A stretch of DNA of 46,495 bases from an uncultured Eubacteriales bacterium (GCA_900316115.1 ONBN01000012.1:1-46495), one strand, 5' to 3'; counted from the stretch's first letter, positions 1-7,750 are shown. Numbers and translations are program-made. Notes: generated by a model not told the origin, from the letters alone.

Positions 1-118
1 TTTTCATTCATCTGATAGGTGAAAAGCAATATTCAGTTAAAATATAGAAACTATGTGGTTTTCAGCCACTTTCACGACTGTGCCGTGAATAATCTAGGTT
101 TATTTCTATAATCAGGTC

Positions 119-337
119 TTACAAGAAAAATGGCATAGCCAACAGACAGCTATACCATACTTTTTTTCTTTCATTCAGCATTTCTGTTACTTTTTTCTGT
201 TCACTGGGATATAAATGTCCGTATGTATTTAATGTAATCTTTATATCACAGTGTCCAAGTCTTTCCTTAATAATCAGCGGTCCTACTCCTTTATGTATCA
301 GATATGCCACATGGCTATGTCGCAGATCACGTACCAT
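119..337 (-). pseudogene. C-terminal fragment of a tyrosine recombinase (integrase)
   Basis: The 72 codons match only the end of the catalytic domain of phage or conjugative-element tyrosine integrases. Visible are the LRHSH box (second catalytic Arg and its His), LGHCDIKITLNTYGHLYP with the late His and the nucleophile Tyr, and a short tail. The N-terminal arm-binding and core-binding domains and the first catalytic Arg are absent. The usual His two residues before the LRH Leu (HDLRH) is Arg here (RDLRH). I see no Shine-Dalgarno sequence, and the upstream sequence drops out of integrase similarity at once, so this is a broken remnant. It may mark an old integration or excision scar beside queT. 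The 118 bases to its left hold nothing I recognise. Confidence 0.75.
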
Positions 338-369
338 AAATATTAAAGATTTTTACTGTTTTAAATTCC

Positions 370-390
370 ATTGTGGGTAAATTGTGGGTA
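370..390. repeat. Two tandem copies of a 10-bp direct repeat
   Basis: ATTGTGGGTA occurs at 370-379 and 381-390, one base apart, just beyond the truncated 5' end of the integrase remnant. Short direct repeats next to an integrase gene can be arm-type integrase or excisionase sites. That is inference; the repeats themselves are seen directly. Confidence 0.5.
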
Positions 391-406
391 CGCCCCCTAT
401 TTTCCC

Positions 407-435
407 TTGCATTCCTCTTCCAAATATGCTATACT
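407..435 (+). promoter_or_regulatory. Sigma-A type promoter of queT
   Basis: TTGCAT (407-412) and TATACT (430-435) are separated by exactly 17 bases. Transcription would start near 442, giving a leader of about 120 nt before the queT start at 561. Confidence 0.7.
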
Positions 436-454
436 CATGCCCGTTGAAAAGCCC

Positions 455-550
455 AGAAAAATAAGGTCTTAAGCGGCTTTTCCGCCGATTCCCGGCGCTA
501 AATGAATCGAGTGTTCGTGACCTTCCACTCGTAAAACAAAACTAAAGGAG
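455..550 (+). promoter_or_regulatory. Structured queT leader, candidate preQ1 riboswitch
   Basis: Seen directly: a 6-bp stem CGAGTG (508-513)/CACTCG (526-531) closes a 12-nt loop. An A-rich tail ending AAAACTAAAGGAG follows and contains the ribosome binding site. Loop bases CCTT (521-524) can pair with AAGG (545-548) of that site, giving an H-type pseudoknot like preQ1-I aptamers. The loop start GTTC and tail AAAACTA also resemble that class. Upstream, AAGGTC (463-468) can pair with GACCTT (519-524), which would compete. A further hairpin GCGG (473-476)/CCGC (482-485) makes the leader larger than a minimal preQ1-I element, so the class is uncertain. QueT genes are known preQ1 riboswitch targets. 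Confidence 0.6.
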
Positions 551-560
551 ACAAAAGAAT

Positions 561-1064
561 ATGAAAAACAAAAGTACCCTGTTTCTGGTACAGGCGGCAC
601 TGATCGGTGCCATCTACGTAGTGCTTACCCTTGTGTTTGCACCTTTCAGCTATGGAGAAGTCCAGGTACGTATCTCAGAAGCCCTGACCATCCTTCCTTA
701 TTTTACACCGGCGGCAATCCCCGGATTATTTGTAGGATGTATCATTGCCAATATCCTGGGAGGCTGTATCCCGGTAGATATTATCTTCGGAAGCATTGCC
801 ACACTGCTGGGCGCAATTTTCACTTACAAGCTGCGTAATTCCAATCGGTTCCTTGCACCGCTTCCACCTATCATCTCCAACGCTGTGATCGTACCTTTCG
901 TACTTCACTATGGATACGGTATTAATCTTCCTATCCCGCTGATGATGCTGACAGTAGGTGCCGGTGAGATCGTTTCCTGTGGTATCTTTGGACTGATCCT
1001 TCAAAGTGCTCTTTCCAAGTTCCGTGGTTCTATCTTCTCAGGTTCCAAAACAGCAGCCAGATAA
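561..1064 (+). CDS. queT: QueT-family queuosine precursor transporter
   Basis: A 167-aa integral membrane protein of the QueT (COG4708) family, the membrane component thought to take up preQ1 or preQ0 for tRNA queuosine modification in Firmicutes. The polar stretch after the first helix, FSYGEVQVRISEAL, followed by LPYFTPAAIPGL, is typical of the family. About five hydrophobic helices span the rest and the C-terminus is short and basic. The start has AAAGGAG ten bases upstream inside the structured leader, so translation is probably controlled by ligand. The gene stands alone, converges with the sigF operon, and ends before a hairpin at 1140-1180. Substrate preference within the queuosine pathway cannot be read from sequence. 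Confidence 0.88.
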   Translation: MKNKSTLFLVQAALIGAIYVVLTLVFAPFSYGEVQVRISEALTILPYFTPAAIPGLFVGCIIANILGGCIPVDIIFGSIATLLGAIFTYKLRNSNRFLAPLPPIISNAVIVPFVLHYGYGINLPIPLMMLTVGAGEIVSCGIFGLILQSALSKFRGSIFSGSKTAAR

Positions 1065-1139
1065 ATCGGACTATGATTCTATAAGCAAATACCTACCAGA
1101 TCTGTCACAGACAGTTTCTTTGAGGCATATGACAATTGC

Positions 1140-1182
1140 AAAGACGGACTTACCTCTTTTTCGGAGATAAGCCCGTCTTTTT
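1140..1182. terminator. Bidirectional terminator between queT and sigF
   Basis: A long imperfect hairpin pairs 1140-1156 (AAAGACGGACTTACCTC) with 1163-1180, with TTTTT after it on the plus strand and AAA/TTT ends on both sides. It overlaps the last base of the sigF stop codon and can serve both converging transcripts. Confidence 0.8.
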
Positions 1183-1895
1183 CAGATCAGCTCCTTCAGC
1201 CGGTTCAGGATCCTTTTTTCCAGCCTGGAGACCTGCACCTGGGAAATCCCCAGTTCTGCTGCCACCTCCATCTGGGTCATATCCTGAAAATACCGCATAC
1301 AGATCAGCTGTCGTTCCCTTTTGTCCAAATGAGCAAGAAGCTCTTCCAGCAAAATCCGGTTCAGCAGCTTTTCCTGCTGGTTTTCCTTGTGCGCCAGCTT
1401 GTCCGCCAGGGGAATCTCACTGTTTTCTCCCTGATAAATAGACTTCTGAAGAGATTCCACCTCAGCTGTAGCTTCCATGGTCATAACCAGATCTTCCACA
1501 GGCATCTTAAGAGCCTGGGATAGTTCTGTAAGCGTAGGCTCCCTGCCTAGGGAATATTCCAGTTCTTCTCTTTTTTTGTATACCCGGTAATAATTTTCTT
1601 TTAAAGAACGGCTTACCTTCAAAAGGCCATCATCCCGCAGATACCTTTTTATTTCCCCTACGATCATAGGAACTGCATAAGTGGAAAACTTCACATCATA
1701 AGAAAGATCAAATTTATCAACTGCCTTTATAAGTCCGATACTGCCGATCTGGATCAGATCCTCCAGATCCACACCCCGTCCAATAAAACGCTTTGCCACA
1801 CTGTAAACAAGCCCTGCATTTTCCTCGAATAACGTATCTCTTGCCACTTTATCACCCTGGTGTGCACGCCCGATCAGGGCAAGAGTATGGTTCAT
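1182..1895 (-). CDS. sigF: RNA polymerase sporulation sigma factor SigF
   Basis: This 237-aa protein is a sigma-70 family factor of the SigF/SigG/SigB type, the first forespore-specific sigma factor of endospore formation. Region 2 is clear (ENAGLVYSVAKRF, then DLIQIGSIGLIKAVDKFD and FSTYAVPMIVGEIKRYLRDDG). Region 3 follows, and a region 4 helix-turn-helix (MTQMEVAAELGISQVQVSRLEK) lies at the C-terminus. It is third in an operon after spoIIAA and spoIIAB, with one base between the spoIIAB stop and this ATG. That order is what separates SigF from SigG. Activity should be blocked by SpoIIAB until the forespore forms. Confidence 0.95.
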   Translation of the reverse strand: MNHTLALIGRAHQGDKVARDTLFEENAGLVYSVAKRFIGRGVDLEDLIQIGSIGLIKAVDKFDLSYDVKFSTYAVPMIVGEIKRYLRDDGLLKVSRSLKENYYRVYKKREELEYSLGREPTLTELSQALKMPVEDLVMTMEATAEVESLQKSIYQGENSEIPLADKLAHKENQQEKLLNRILLEELLAHLDKRERQLICMRYFQDMTQMEVAAELGISQVQVSRLEKRILNRLKELI

Positions 1896-1896
1896 G

Positions 1897-2322
1897 CTAC
1901 CTCCCTATGATTTTTTTCATGTGCACAATAGTGCCTTTTCCAACCTCTGATTCCACAGTCACCTGATCCATAAAGGCTTCCATAAATGTAAATCCCATGC
2001 CGGATCTGTCCTTATCCGGCCGTGTAGTGTACAAGGGCTCCATGGCCTTTTCAATATTTTCGATCCCTGCCCCTTCATCAGCAATATCCACCTGGATCTC
2101 CTGCCCCAGCCTTCTGCAGGTCATACGGATCTTATGTATTTCCCCTTCATATCCATGTATAATGCAGTTTGTAACAGCTTCTGAAACTGCTGTCTTCAGA
2201 TCCGACACCTCCTCCAGCGTAGGATTCAGCTGTGTACAGAAAGCTGCCGCAGCTATCCTTGCCAGCCCTTCATTTACAGGACGGCTTTCAAAGATCATTG
2301 TCATTTCATTGGTATCCTCCAT
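1897..2322 (-). CDS. spoIIAB: Anti-sigma-F factor and serine kinase SpoIIAB
   Basis: A 141-aa GHKL-type ATPase/kinase. It binds and inhibits sigma-F and phosphorylates SpoIIAA. The ATP fold is visible: N-box EAVTNCIIHGYEG, G1 box DEGAGIENIEKAMEP and G2 region RSGMGFTFMEAFMDQV. The frame is open 22 codons further upstream, but MEDTNEM at 2322 has GGGAG eight bases before it and gives the family length (about 145 aa), so I chose that start. It begins 16 bases after spoIIAA and sits one base before sigF, consistent with translational coupling of the three regulators. Confidence 0.94.
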   Translation of the reverse strand: MEDTNEMTMIFESRPVNEGLARIAAAAFCTQLNPTLEEVSDLKTAVSEAVTNCIIHGYEGEIHKIRMTCRRLGQEIQVDIADEGAGIENIEKAMEPLYTTRPDKDRSGMGFTFMEAFMDQVTVESEVGKGTIVHMKKIIGR

Positions 2323-2338
2323 AATATGCTCCCTTCCC

Positions 2339-2638
2339 TTAATAGATAAATTTATGGACTCCAGACAGATGAAGCAGCTTATCCACATAACTGCTTACAT
2401 TCACTGCCTTTATGCACCCTTTCCCCATTCCAAGTGCCCGGTACCGTCCCATGATCAGCCCGATTCCTGAACTGTCCATAAATGTGGTCTCTTCAAAATC
2501 AAAGATAATGGTCTTAATATATGTCTGTCCCATAATCCGGTCTGTTTCTTTTCGGATCTGGTCCGATGCCGGATGATCCAGTTCACCCGGCAGTCTGACT
2601 GTCAGACTGGTTCCCTGAATATAAAATGCAGCTTCCAT
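2339..2638 (-). CDS. spoIIAA: Anti-anti-sigma factor SpoIIAA
   Basis: A 99-aa STAS-domain protein. Unphosphorylated SpoIIAA displaces sigma-F from SpoIIAB. The switch serine lies in FMDSSGIGLIMGRY, the standard phosphorylation site context. The frame is open further upstream, but the ATG at 2638 is preceded by GGGGGAG at good spacing and yields the normal N-terminus (MEAAFYIQGTSLTVRLPGEL). It is the first gene of the spoIIA operon. Family knowledge predicts a sigma-H promoter; I could not find a convincing one in 2640-2720. Confidence 0.93.
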   Translation of the reverse strand: MEAAFYIQGTSLTVRLPGELDHPASDQIRKETDRIMGQTYIKTIIFDFEETTFMDSSGIGLIMGRYRALGMGKGCIKAVNVSSYVDKLLHLSGVHKFIY

Positions 2639-2716
2639 CGCCACTCCCCCTATTCCAATATTCCCCTGAATGTCTAAAAACAAAAGCCCCATGATGTAAA
2701 ACAAAATTTTACACCA

Positions 2717-2754
2717 ATAAAAAGGGGGCTGCTGTCATAGACAACAACTCCCCC
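2717..2754 (-). terminator. Strong intrinsic terminator after the zinc-ribbon/TPR gene
   Basis: On the minus strand the RNA forms GGGGG, a two-base bulge and TTGTTGTC, a TAT loop, then GACAGCAG and CCCCC: 13 pairs including G-U, followed by TTTTTATT. It lies about 50 bases after the stop at 2807 and insulates the spoIIA operon from upstream transcription. Confidence 0.85.
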
Positions 2755-2806
2755 ACCTCGAGGTTTCTCTTTTAAAAATCACGTTTGCTGATCCCGGTAA
2801 TAAAGA

Positions 2807-4090
2807 TCAGTAAGAAATGTAGTTACCATTTTCATCATAATAACCATCACTGCCAGTATCGCCATTTCCGTCACTGCTGTCAGATCCACTGTCGCCACTG
2901 TTATCAGAAGTACTGTCACCGCTTCCATCTCCCTGGCTGTCAGAAGTGATCCCGGTCACGCCAAGGCTTCCACACATAACACTGTAAATATTCTTCATAT
3001 CATCCGTCAGATAATCTTCATACACATTCTGCAGATTCTCTGCAGCTACATCATAGCTTTCCTGCACATATGCTGCATATGCCTTGAAGAAGGTTTCATA
3101 AGTCTGGCTCTTCTTCTTTTCTTCCTCCATCTGCTGGGTGATCTGCAGGGCAGTATCATCTGATTCCTTGGCCTCTCCCTGGGCTTTGGAAAGCTCGGCT
3201 CCCTGACTGGACAAGGACTCGCTGTAATTGATCAGCTGCTGATTGGCTTCCCGGTAAATCCCCTGCTTAATGGCAGGAACAGCCAGAAGCCAGAATGCCA
3301 GGGCACCTGCCCCAATGCCAAGCATCAGGGTAAAAAACAGGGAAATCCTTGAATTTTCACGATAGGTTGGCGGTTGTACCACTATACTCTCCATACCGGT
3401 ATCTTCATCCTGATCAGATTTATTTCTTCCAAACAATCCCTTTTTCTGCTTTTCCAACCGTGTGGTAACACCGGTCTGCTCATCCACCTCCCGCAGGAAG
3501 CGGAGGGTGGTAGTATTGGTCTTATCGATCCTGGCAGCCTTCCGCAGGATCCGCCTTGCTTTTCCCCATTCATGGTTCTTCATCTGGATCAACGCAAGCA
3601 GATGATAACCCTTGATCAGCTTGGAATTCTGTGCAAGGATCTTCCGAAGCTGGATGGCAGCCATATCCTCGTGCCCCTCTCTGCATAGGGCTAAGGCATT
3701 ATTATACTTCCGGATCGTTTCATTGATCGCATCCAGCTTATTGGAATTGGCCTGAAGACGGTTAATGTATTCATTGGCCAGATTCTTGGTAGGCTTCAGG
3801 TTCTTGCTGATCACCCATTCACTTAATGCAGCAACAACCTCACCGGTTTCAAAATAAACAAGTCCAAGAAGATTCCTGGCCTGGATATTTCTTTTGTCAT
3901 AAGTAAGACTTTGTTTCAAACAATTAATGGCACCTGACAGATCCCGGATGCTGGCTTTTTCAAGTCCCTGATTGTAGTAGAATTTTGACAGGTAGTCCAC
4001 CTTCTTCTGTATCAGGACATTACACCCGCAGTTAGGACAATAATCCAGATCCTTATCTGCCAGAAATGCGCCGCAATTCATGCAGTTCAT
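2807..4090 (-). CDS. Zinc-ribbon, TPR, single-pass membrane protein of unknown function
   Basis: 427 aa. An N-terminal zinc ribbon has Cys at 3, 6, 18 and 21. TPR-like helical repeats occupy about residues 35-200 (for example KASIRDLSGAINCLKQSL and NLLGLVYFETGEVVAALSEW). A transmembrane helix lies near 249-271. Beyond it come a charged coiled region (280-335), a helical stretch, and a tail from about 386 rich in Ser, Gly and Asp. With no signal peptide, zinc ribbon and TPR should be cytoplasmic and the acidic tail outside. ATG at 4090 has AAGGAG six bases upstream. It is the last gene of a folC operon. The TPRs suggest a protein-docking role, but no function can be assigned. Confidence 0.8.
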   Translation of the reverse strand: MNCMNCGAFLADKDLDYCPNCGCNVLIQKKVDYLSKFYYNQGLEKASIRDLSGAINCLKQSLTYDKRNIQARNLLGLVYFETGEVVAALSEWVISKNLKPTKNLANEYINRLQANSNKLDAINETIRKYNNALALCREGHEDMAAIQLRKILAQNSKLIKGYHLLALIQMKNHEWGKARRILRKAARIDKTNTTTLRFLREVDEQTGVTTRLEKQKKGLFGRNKSDQDEDTGMESIVVQPPTYRENSRISLFFTLMLGIGAGALAFWLLAVPAIKQGIYREANQQLINYSESLSSQGAELSKAQGEAKESDDTALQITQQMEEEKKKSQTYETFFKAYAAYVQESYDVAAENLQNVYEDYLTDDMKNIYSVMCGSLGVTGITSDSQGDGSGDSTSDNSGDSGSDSSDGNGDTGSDGYYDENGNYISY

Positions 4091-4106
4091 TCGTATCTCC
4101 TTACGG

Positions 4107-4259
4107 TTATTTCACGCGGCGGCCGCTTTTTGCCTCCCGCAGCATTTCCTGTAAAATGTCCAGAATATCAGTAAGTTCCCTGTCATATATAGCACTTTCC
4201 GCATCTGTTACATCCAGACATGGTTCAAACTTCTTCAGTTCTTCTTCGTAATCGATCAT
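4107..4259 (-). CDS. 50-aa hypothetical protein overlapping folC
   Basis: A short gene translating from MIDYEEELKKFEPCLD to KSGRRVK. Its ATG overlaps the folC stop in an ATGA (4256-4259), the classic layout for translational re-initiation. It ends 16 bases before the zinc-ribbon/TPR gene. The protein is strongly acidic and helical in its middle (RELTDILDILQEMLREAK) with a basic end. I recognise no family. The overlap, coding-like composition and operon position argue that it is real. Confidence 0.65.
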   Translation of the reverse strand: MIDYEEELKKFEPCLDVTDAESAIYDRELTDILDILQEMLREAKSGRRVK

Positions 4260-5560
4260 TCTTTTCTCCTTGCAATTGCTGCTTTAATCTCTCCTACAAG
4301 ATATAAAGATCCTACGCAGAACAGCAGTCCGTCCTCTCCCTTTGCCTTTAATGCCAGTTCCAGTGCCTTTGGTACTTCCGGATCTGCTTCTACAGACGTA
4401 CAGCCTTCCCCTGTGAATATCTCTTCCAGTTCCTCTGCCGGAACCTCCCGATATCCACCTACCTGGGTAACAACCACATGTCTGAAACGGATCTGGCTGC
4501 AGATCGTATGGATCATATCTTTGTAATCTTTATCATTTACTGCTGAAAACAGAAGTGTAAGCGGATATTCCTGCTGAAAATGTGCAGCAGTCTCCACAAA
4601 CTTAGCCACTCCATCTTCATTATGTGCACCGTCAACGATCACTCCAGGCAGGATCGTTTCCATCCGCCCCTGCCATCTGGTGGCACGCATTCCCTTTTGC
4701 ACATGCTCAATGGATACAGGAATCTGTCCCTGTAAAACTTCTATGGTTTTTAATGCCAGCATGGCATTCATCACCTGATATTTTGCAATAAAGGGAATAT
4801 AAAATTCCTGATGATCCTTTCCATAATACTGATTTTTTAAAGAAAAATCAATCCCTGAAGCTGTATTGGAAAGAATCTGTGCATCTTCTCTTTTCACTTC
4901 ATAGAACGGACTGTGAAGTTCCATGGCACGTGCACGGATCACTTCTGCTGCTGAAGGATCATTGCCGTCAAAGATCACCGGCACTCCCGGAACAATGATC
5001 CCGGCCTTTTCTCCTGCGATCTTGGCCACTGTGTCGCCAAGATACTGCATATGATCCAGACTGATGGATGTGATCACACATGCCACTGGATCCTTAATGG
5101 ATGTAGTAGCGTCCAGTCTGCCTCCAAGGCCTGTCTCCAGGGTTACATAATCCACCCCTGCCTGTGCAAAGATCACCATTCCCATAAGGAACAGCATCTC
5201 AAAATAAGTAGGATGATAGCTTCCCTCTGCCTCCAGTTCATCTGCCAGTGCCTTTACTTTCTCAAATGCAGCCAGAAAAGTATCATTGTCAATATTCACT
5301 TCATTGATCTGAAACCGTTCATTGATCTCCACCAGATGGGGAGAAGTAAACAATCCGCAGGAATATCCGGCCTCCCTGAGGATAGATGTAAGAAATGCAC
5401 AGGTACTGCCTTTTCCATTGGTACCTGCAACATGGATCACTTTAAAATGATTCTGTGGATTTCCCAGCCTTGCAAGGCATTCCCTGGTATGATCCAGACT
5501 GTTCTTTTTTGTAAATTTAGGAGTCTCTTCAATATAGGCAACTGCCTGTTCGTAATTCAT
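4256..5560 (-). CDS. folC: Bifunctional dihydrofolate / folylpolyglutamate synthase
   Basis: 434 aa, the usual FolC length. It adds glutamate to dihydropteroate or to folates with ATP, in the cytoplasm. The Mur-ligase-type P-loop HVAGTNGKGSTCAFL lies near residues 45-60. The substrate loop (LFTSPHLVEINERF), the central ETGLGGRLDATTSI motif and the C-terminal VDGAHNEDG motif are all intact. The frame can be read from a GTG five codons earlier. I prefer ATG 5560 because MNYEQAVAYIEE is the common FolC N-terminus, although the ribosome site (GGTG) is weak. A promoter lies at 5616-5643. The gene overlaps the next small gene by four bases. Confidence 0.94.
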   Translation of the reverse strand: MNYEQAVAYIEETPKFTKKNSLDHTRECLARLGNPQNHFKVIHVAGTNGKGSTCAFLTSILREAGYSCGLFTSPHLVEINERFQINEVNIDNDTFLAAFEKVKALADELEAEGSYHPTYFEMLFLMGMVIFAQAGVDYVTLETGLGGRLDATTSIKDPVACVITSISLDHMQYLGDTVAKIAGEKAGIIVPGVPVIFDGNDPSAAEVIRARAMELHSPFYEVKREDAQILSNTASGIDFSLKNQYYGKDHQEFYIPFIAKYQVMNAMLALKTIEVLQGQIPVSIEHVQKGMRATRWQGRMETILPGVIVDGAHNEDGVAKFVETAAHFQQEYPLTLLFSAVNDKDYKDMIHTICSQIRFRHVVVTQVGGYREVPAEELEEIFTGEGCTSVEADPEVPKALELALKAKGEDGLLFCVGSLYLVGEIKAAIARRKE

Positions 5561-5615
5561 AAAAAAATTCACCACTTTTATCTAATGTATTCGCAACCCT
5601 TTTGGTTACTCTACC

Positions 5616-5643
5616 ATTATATAATAGTGGTGAAAGATGTCCA
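5616..5643 (-). promoter_or_regulatory. Sigma-A type promoter of folC
   Basis: On the minus strand TGGACA (5638-5643) and TATAAT (5616-5621) are spaced by 16 bases, giving a leader of about 50 nt before folC. The upstream edge almost touches a 15-bp perfect inverted repeat at 5645-5687. Confidence 0.65.
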
Positions 5644-5644
5644 G

Positions 5645-5687
5645 ACCCAATCGTAACATTTTATCCGACAAGATGTTACGATTGGGT
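5645..5687. repeat. Perfect 15-bp inverted repeat
   Basis: ACCCAATCGTAACAT (5645-5659) is repeated in inverse at 5673-5687, with a 13-base loop. It starts six bases after the stop of the sulfatase gene on the minus strand but has no U-run behind it there. It could be a terminator-like hairpin protecting the mRNA end, or an operator just upstream of the folC -35 box. Confidence 0.75.
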
Positions 5688-5693
5688 AAAACA

Positions 5694-7736
5694 TTATTCT
5701 TCTTTTTCCAGTTTCCACGGATTCTTGTCATACAATGCATAAACCGCACGGTCATAACTCTTGCTTAATGCCTTCCTTGTGGAACTGTTGCTTCGCTGTA
5801 CAACGGAAAGCCTGTCGAAATCCTTCAGCTCCGTACCTGTGATCACCAGAGTGGTAGGACTTACGTAAACCGTATCATACCATTCTCCATTCAGTTTAAC
5901 CTGGCTGGAAGGTGTGAAATTGGTTCCCTGGATATAATAGGTATAATCCGAATCTGATACAAGACGGATGGAATCCAGTGTTGCATCATAGAGTCCCATA
6001 CGCATCTTTGTTCTCTGGAAAGGATTCTCTCCCTGGTATGCGTAACGATCTCCATAAAGCAGATCATATTGTAGGGTTTCCAAATCTACCTGATAATTCT
6101 TTGTATTTCTTCTTGCCTGATGATAACGGAAAATCGTTCCATCATGGATACCTACCCGATCCATCACCTCTGCTGCGATCTGATAAGATGCCAGGTTTTC
6201 ATTCTTTTTCTGAAGCCCCATATTATCCCAGATCACATATTCTGTCTGGAAAAGATATTTGTTCTTCAGATCCTCCACAGTCAGACCCATGGTAGGAAGA
6301 TGGTCCCCATACATTACAAGCACCACATCCTCCGGATAGTCCGCCAGTGTGTTTACCAGATCTTTTACAAAATTATCCATCTCATGGATCTCATTCACAT
6401 AGTATTCCCATTTATAGTTCTGCTCTTCTGTAGCGGAACCGGAAACTGTGATCTGCGGATCCTCCAGCAGCGGATAATCCGGATAATCTCCATGTCCCTG
6501 AACAGAAATGGTATATACATAATCCGGTCCTTCTGTGGAATCCAGACATTTCACGATCTCATCCGTAAGAACACTGTCTTTTACCCATCCAAGCGGGTTC
6601 TGCAGATTCTCCCCTGCCATGTATTCCTCGGAAGTAAAGGTATCAAATCCCAGATTCGGGAAGACTGTCCTTCTTCCATAGAAATTGGCTTCGTTATTAT
6701 GCACTGCATGGGTGGAATACCCAAGATTCTTCAGCACATAAGGTGCACTCTCGCAGGTAGTTTCCTTCAGGATACTCTTGTAAGGATACTCCCCTGGTCC
6801 AAAATAATGAAGGCTCATTCCGGTGATCGTCTCAAACTCTGTATTGGCAGTACCTGCGCCAACAGATGGAACCTTATAATACCCGGAGGAATACTCTTTC
6901 ATCAGCTTCCGGAAAGTAGGGATCGGATTCTCGGAAATATCAAGGTAATTTACAAGGGTTGGATCAAAAAATGATTCCAGCTGTAAAAAGATGATATTCG
7001 GTCTTTTATCTTCCTTTGTTTCAGGAAGATTCTCTTCTGTCTTTTCAATCCTTTCAATCTCAGACTTGGAATAGTCCCTTGGACTTTTGATGCCTGTATT
7101 GAAAATGGTAGTTGCAAGACAGTATGGATATCCATAATCCTCATACGCAAATGCAATGTTTCCAAAATAATTGGAAAGCACCCTTTTTTCAAGGGCAAGC
7201 TGTGTAATACCAGCAAAAGCGGCAACTCCTGCCAGGATCAGCGGGATCACATATCTGTACCGGATTTTCTTTCTGTATTTTGGTCCCTTGATAAAAAGGA
7301 TCAGCAGCCCGATCAGCACAAGTCCGATCAGAATACAGCCCAGGATCACTCCATAAGCAGGCAGATATTTCTGCATAATGGATAATCCATCTGTCAGCAT
7401 ATGCAGATCCGGCCCTGTAAATGGCGTAACCCTGTTCATCAGCAGGATGCCATTTACAAGTCCAAGGAACAGCCAGAATGCAGATACCAGTACACGCCAG
7501 AAAAATCTTCTGTGAAACAGATACACAATCAGCATTGTTGTGAAAATAAAGGCTGTATTGTAAGCAAAAACCAGTGGCTTGCCAGTCATATACTGCCATG
7601 CTTCTGCAATGGAATGACGGCTGATGGCTTCAATAATGAAATAAAGCACCGCACACCACAGCGCCTGCAGAACAGGCGAGATCTTGTTACACACATCACT
7701 TAATTTCACCTTTGTGCAAAATTTGCCCGGTTTCAT
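5694..7736 (-). CDS. LTA synthase-type membrane sulfatase (phosphoglycerol transferase family)
   Basis: 680 aa. Five hydrophobic helices lie in the first 185 residues, followed by an extracellular alkaline-phosphatase-like domain. Expected metal and catalytic residues are visible: Glu254 (LQLESFF), nucleophile Thr296 (GAGTANTEFETITGM), His425 (QGHGDYPD) and Asp488-His489 (MYGDHLPTM). Enzymes of this family transfer glycerol phosphate or related head groups from lipids to polymers or glycolipids at the outer membrane face. An extra C-terminal segment of about 90 residues (roughly 588-670, SIRLVSDSDYTYYIQGTNF) looks like an IPT/TIG-type beta domain. It starts 14 bases after valS with AAGGAG and probably shares its transcript. 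The true substrate (teichoic acid or glycolipid) is not shown. Confidence 0.85.
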   Translation of the reverse strand: MKPGKFCTKVKLSDVCNKISPVLQALWCAVLYFIIEAISRHSIAEAWQYMTGKPLVFAYNTAFIFTTMLIVYLFHRRFFWRVLVSAFWLFLGLVNGILLMNRVTPFTGPDLHMLTDGLSIMQKYLPAYGVILGCILIGLVLIGLLILFIKGPKYRKKIRYRYVIPLILAGVAAFAGITQLALEKRVLSNYFGNIAFAYEDYGYPYCLATTIFNTGIKSPRDYSKSEIERIEKTEENLPETKEDKRPNIIFLQLESFFDPTLVNYLDISENPIPTFRKLMKEYSSGYYKVPSVGAGTANTEFETITGMSLHYFGPGEYPYKSILKETTCESAPYVLKNLGYSTHAVHNNEANFYGRRTVFPNLGFDTFTSEEYMAGENLQNPLGWVKDSVLTDEIVKCLDSTEGPDYVYTISVQGHGDYPDYPLLEDPQITVSGSATEEQNYKWEYYVNEIHEMDNFVKDLVNTLADYPEDVVLVMYGDHLPTMGLTVEDLKNKYLFQTEYVIWDNMGLQKKNENLASYQIAAEVMDRVGIHDGTIFRYHQARRNTKNYQVDLETLQYDLLYGDRYAYQGENPFQRTKMRMGLYDATLDSIRLVSDSDYTYYIQGTNFTPSSQVKLNGEWYDTVYVSPTTLVITGTELKDFDRLSVVQRSNSSTRKALSKSYDRAVYALYDKNPWKLEKEE

Positions 7737-7750
7737 GAAAACGCTCCTTT

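Noticed and set aside
1136-1441. Plus-strand frame over the end of sigF
   Set aside because: It covers the shared terminator and the sigF 3' end in antisense, with no ribosome site and no protein-like pattern.
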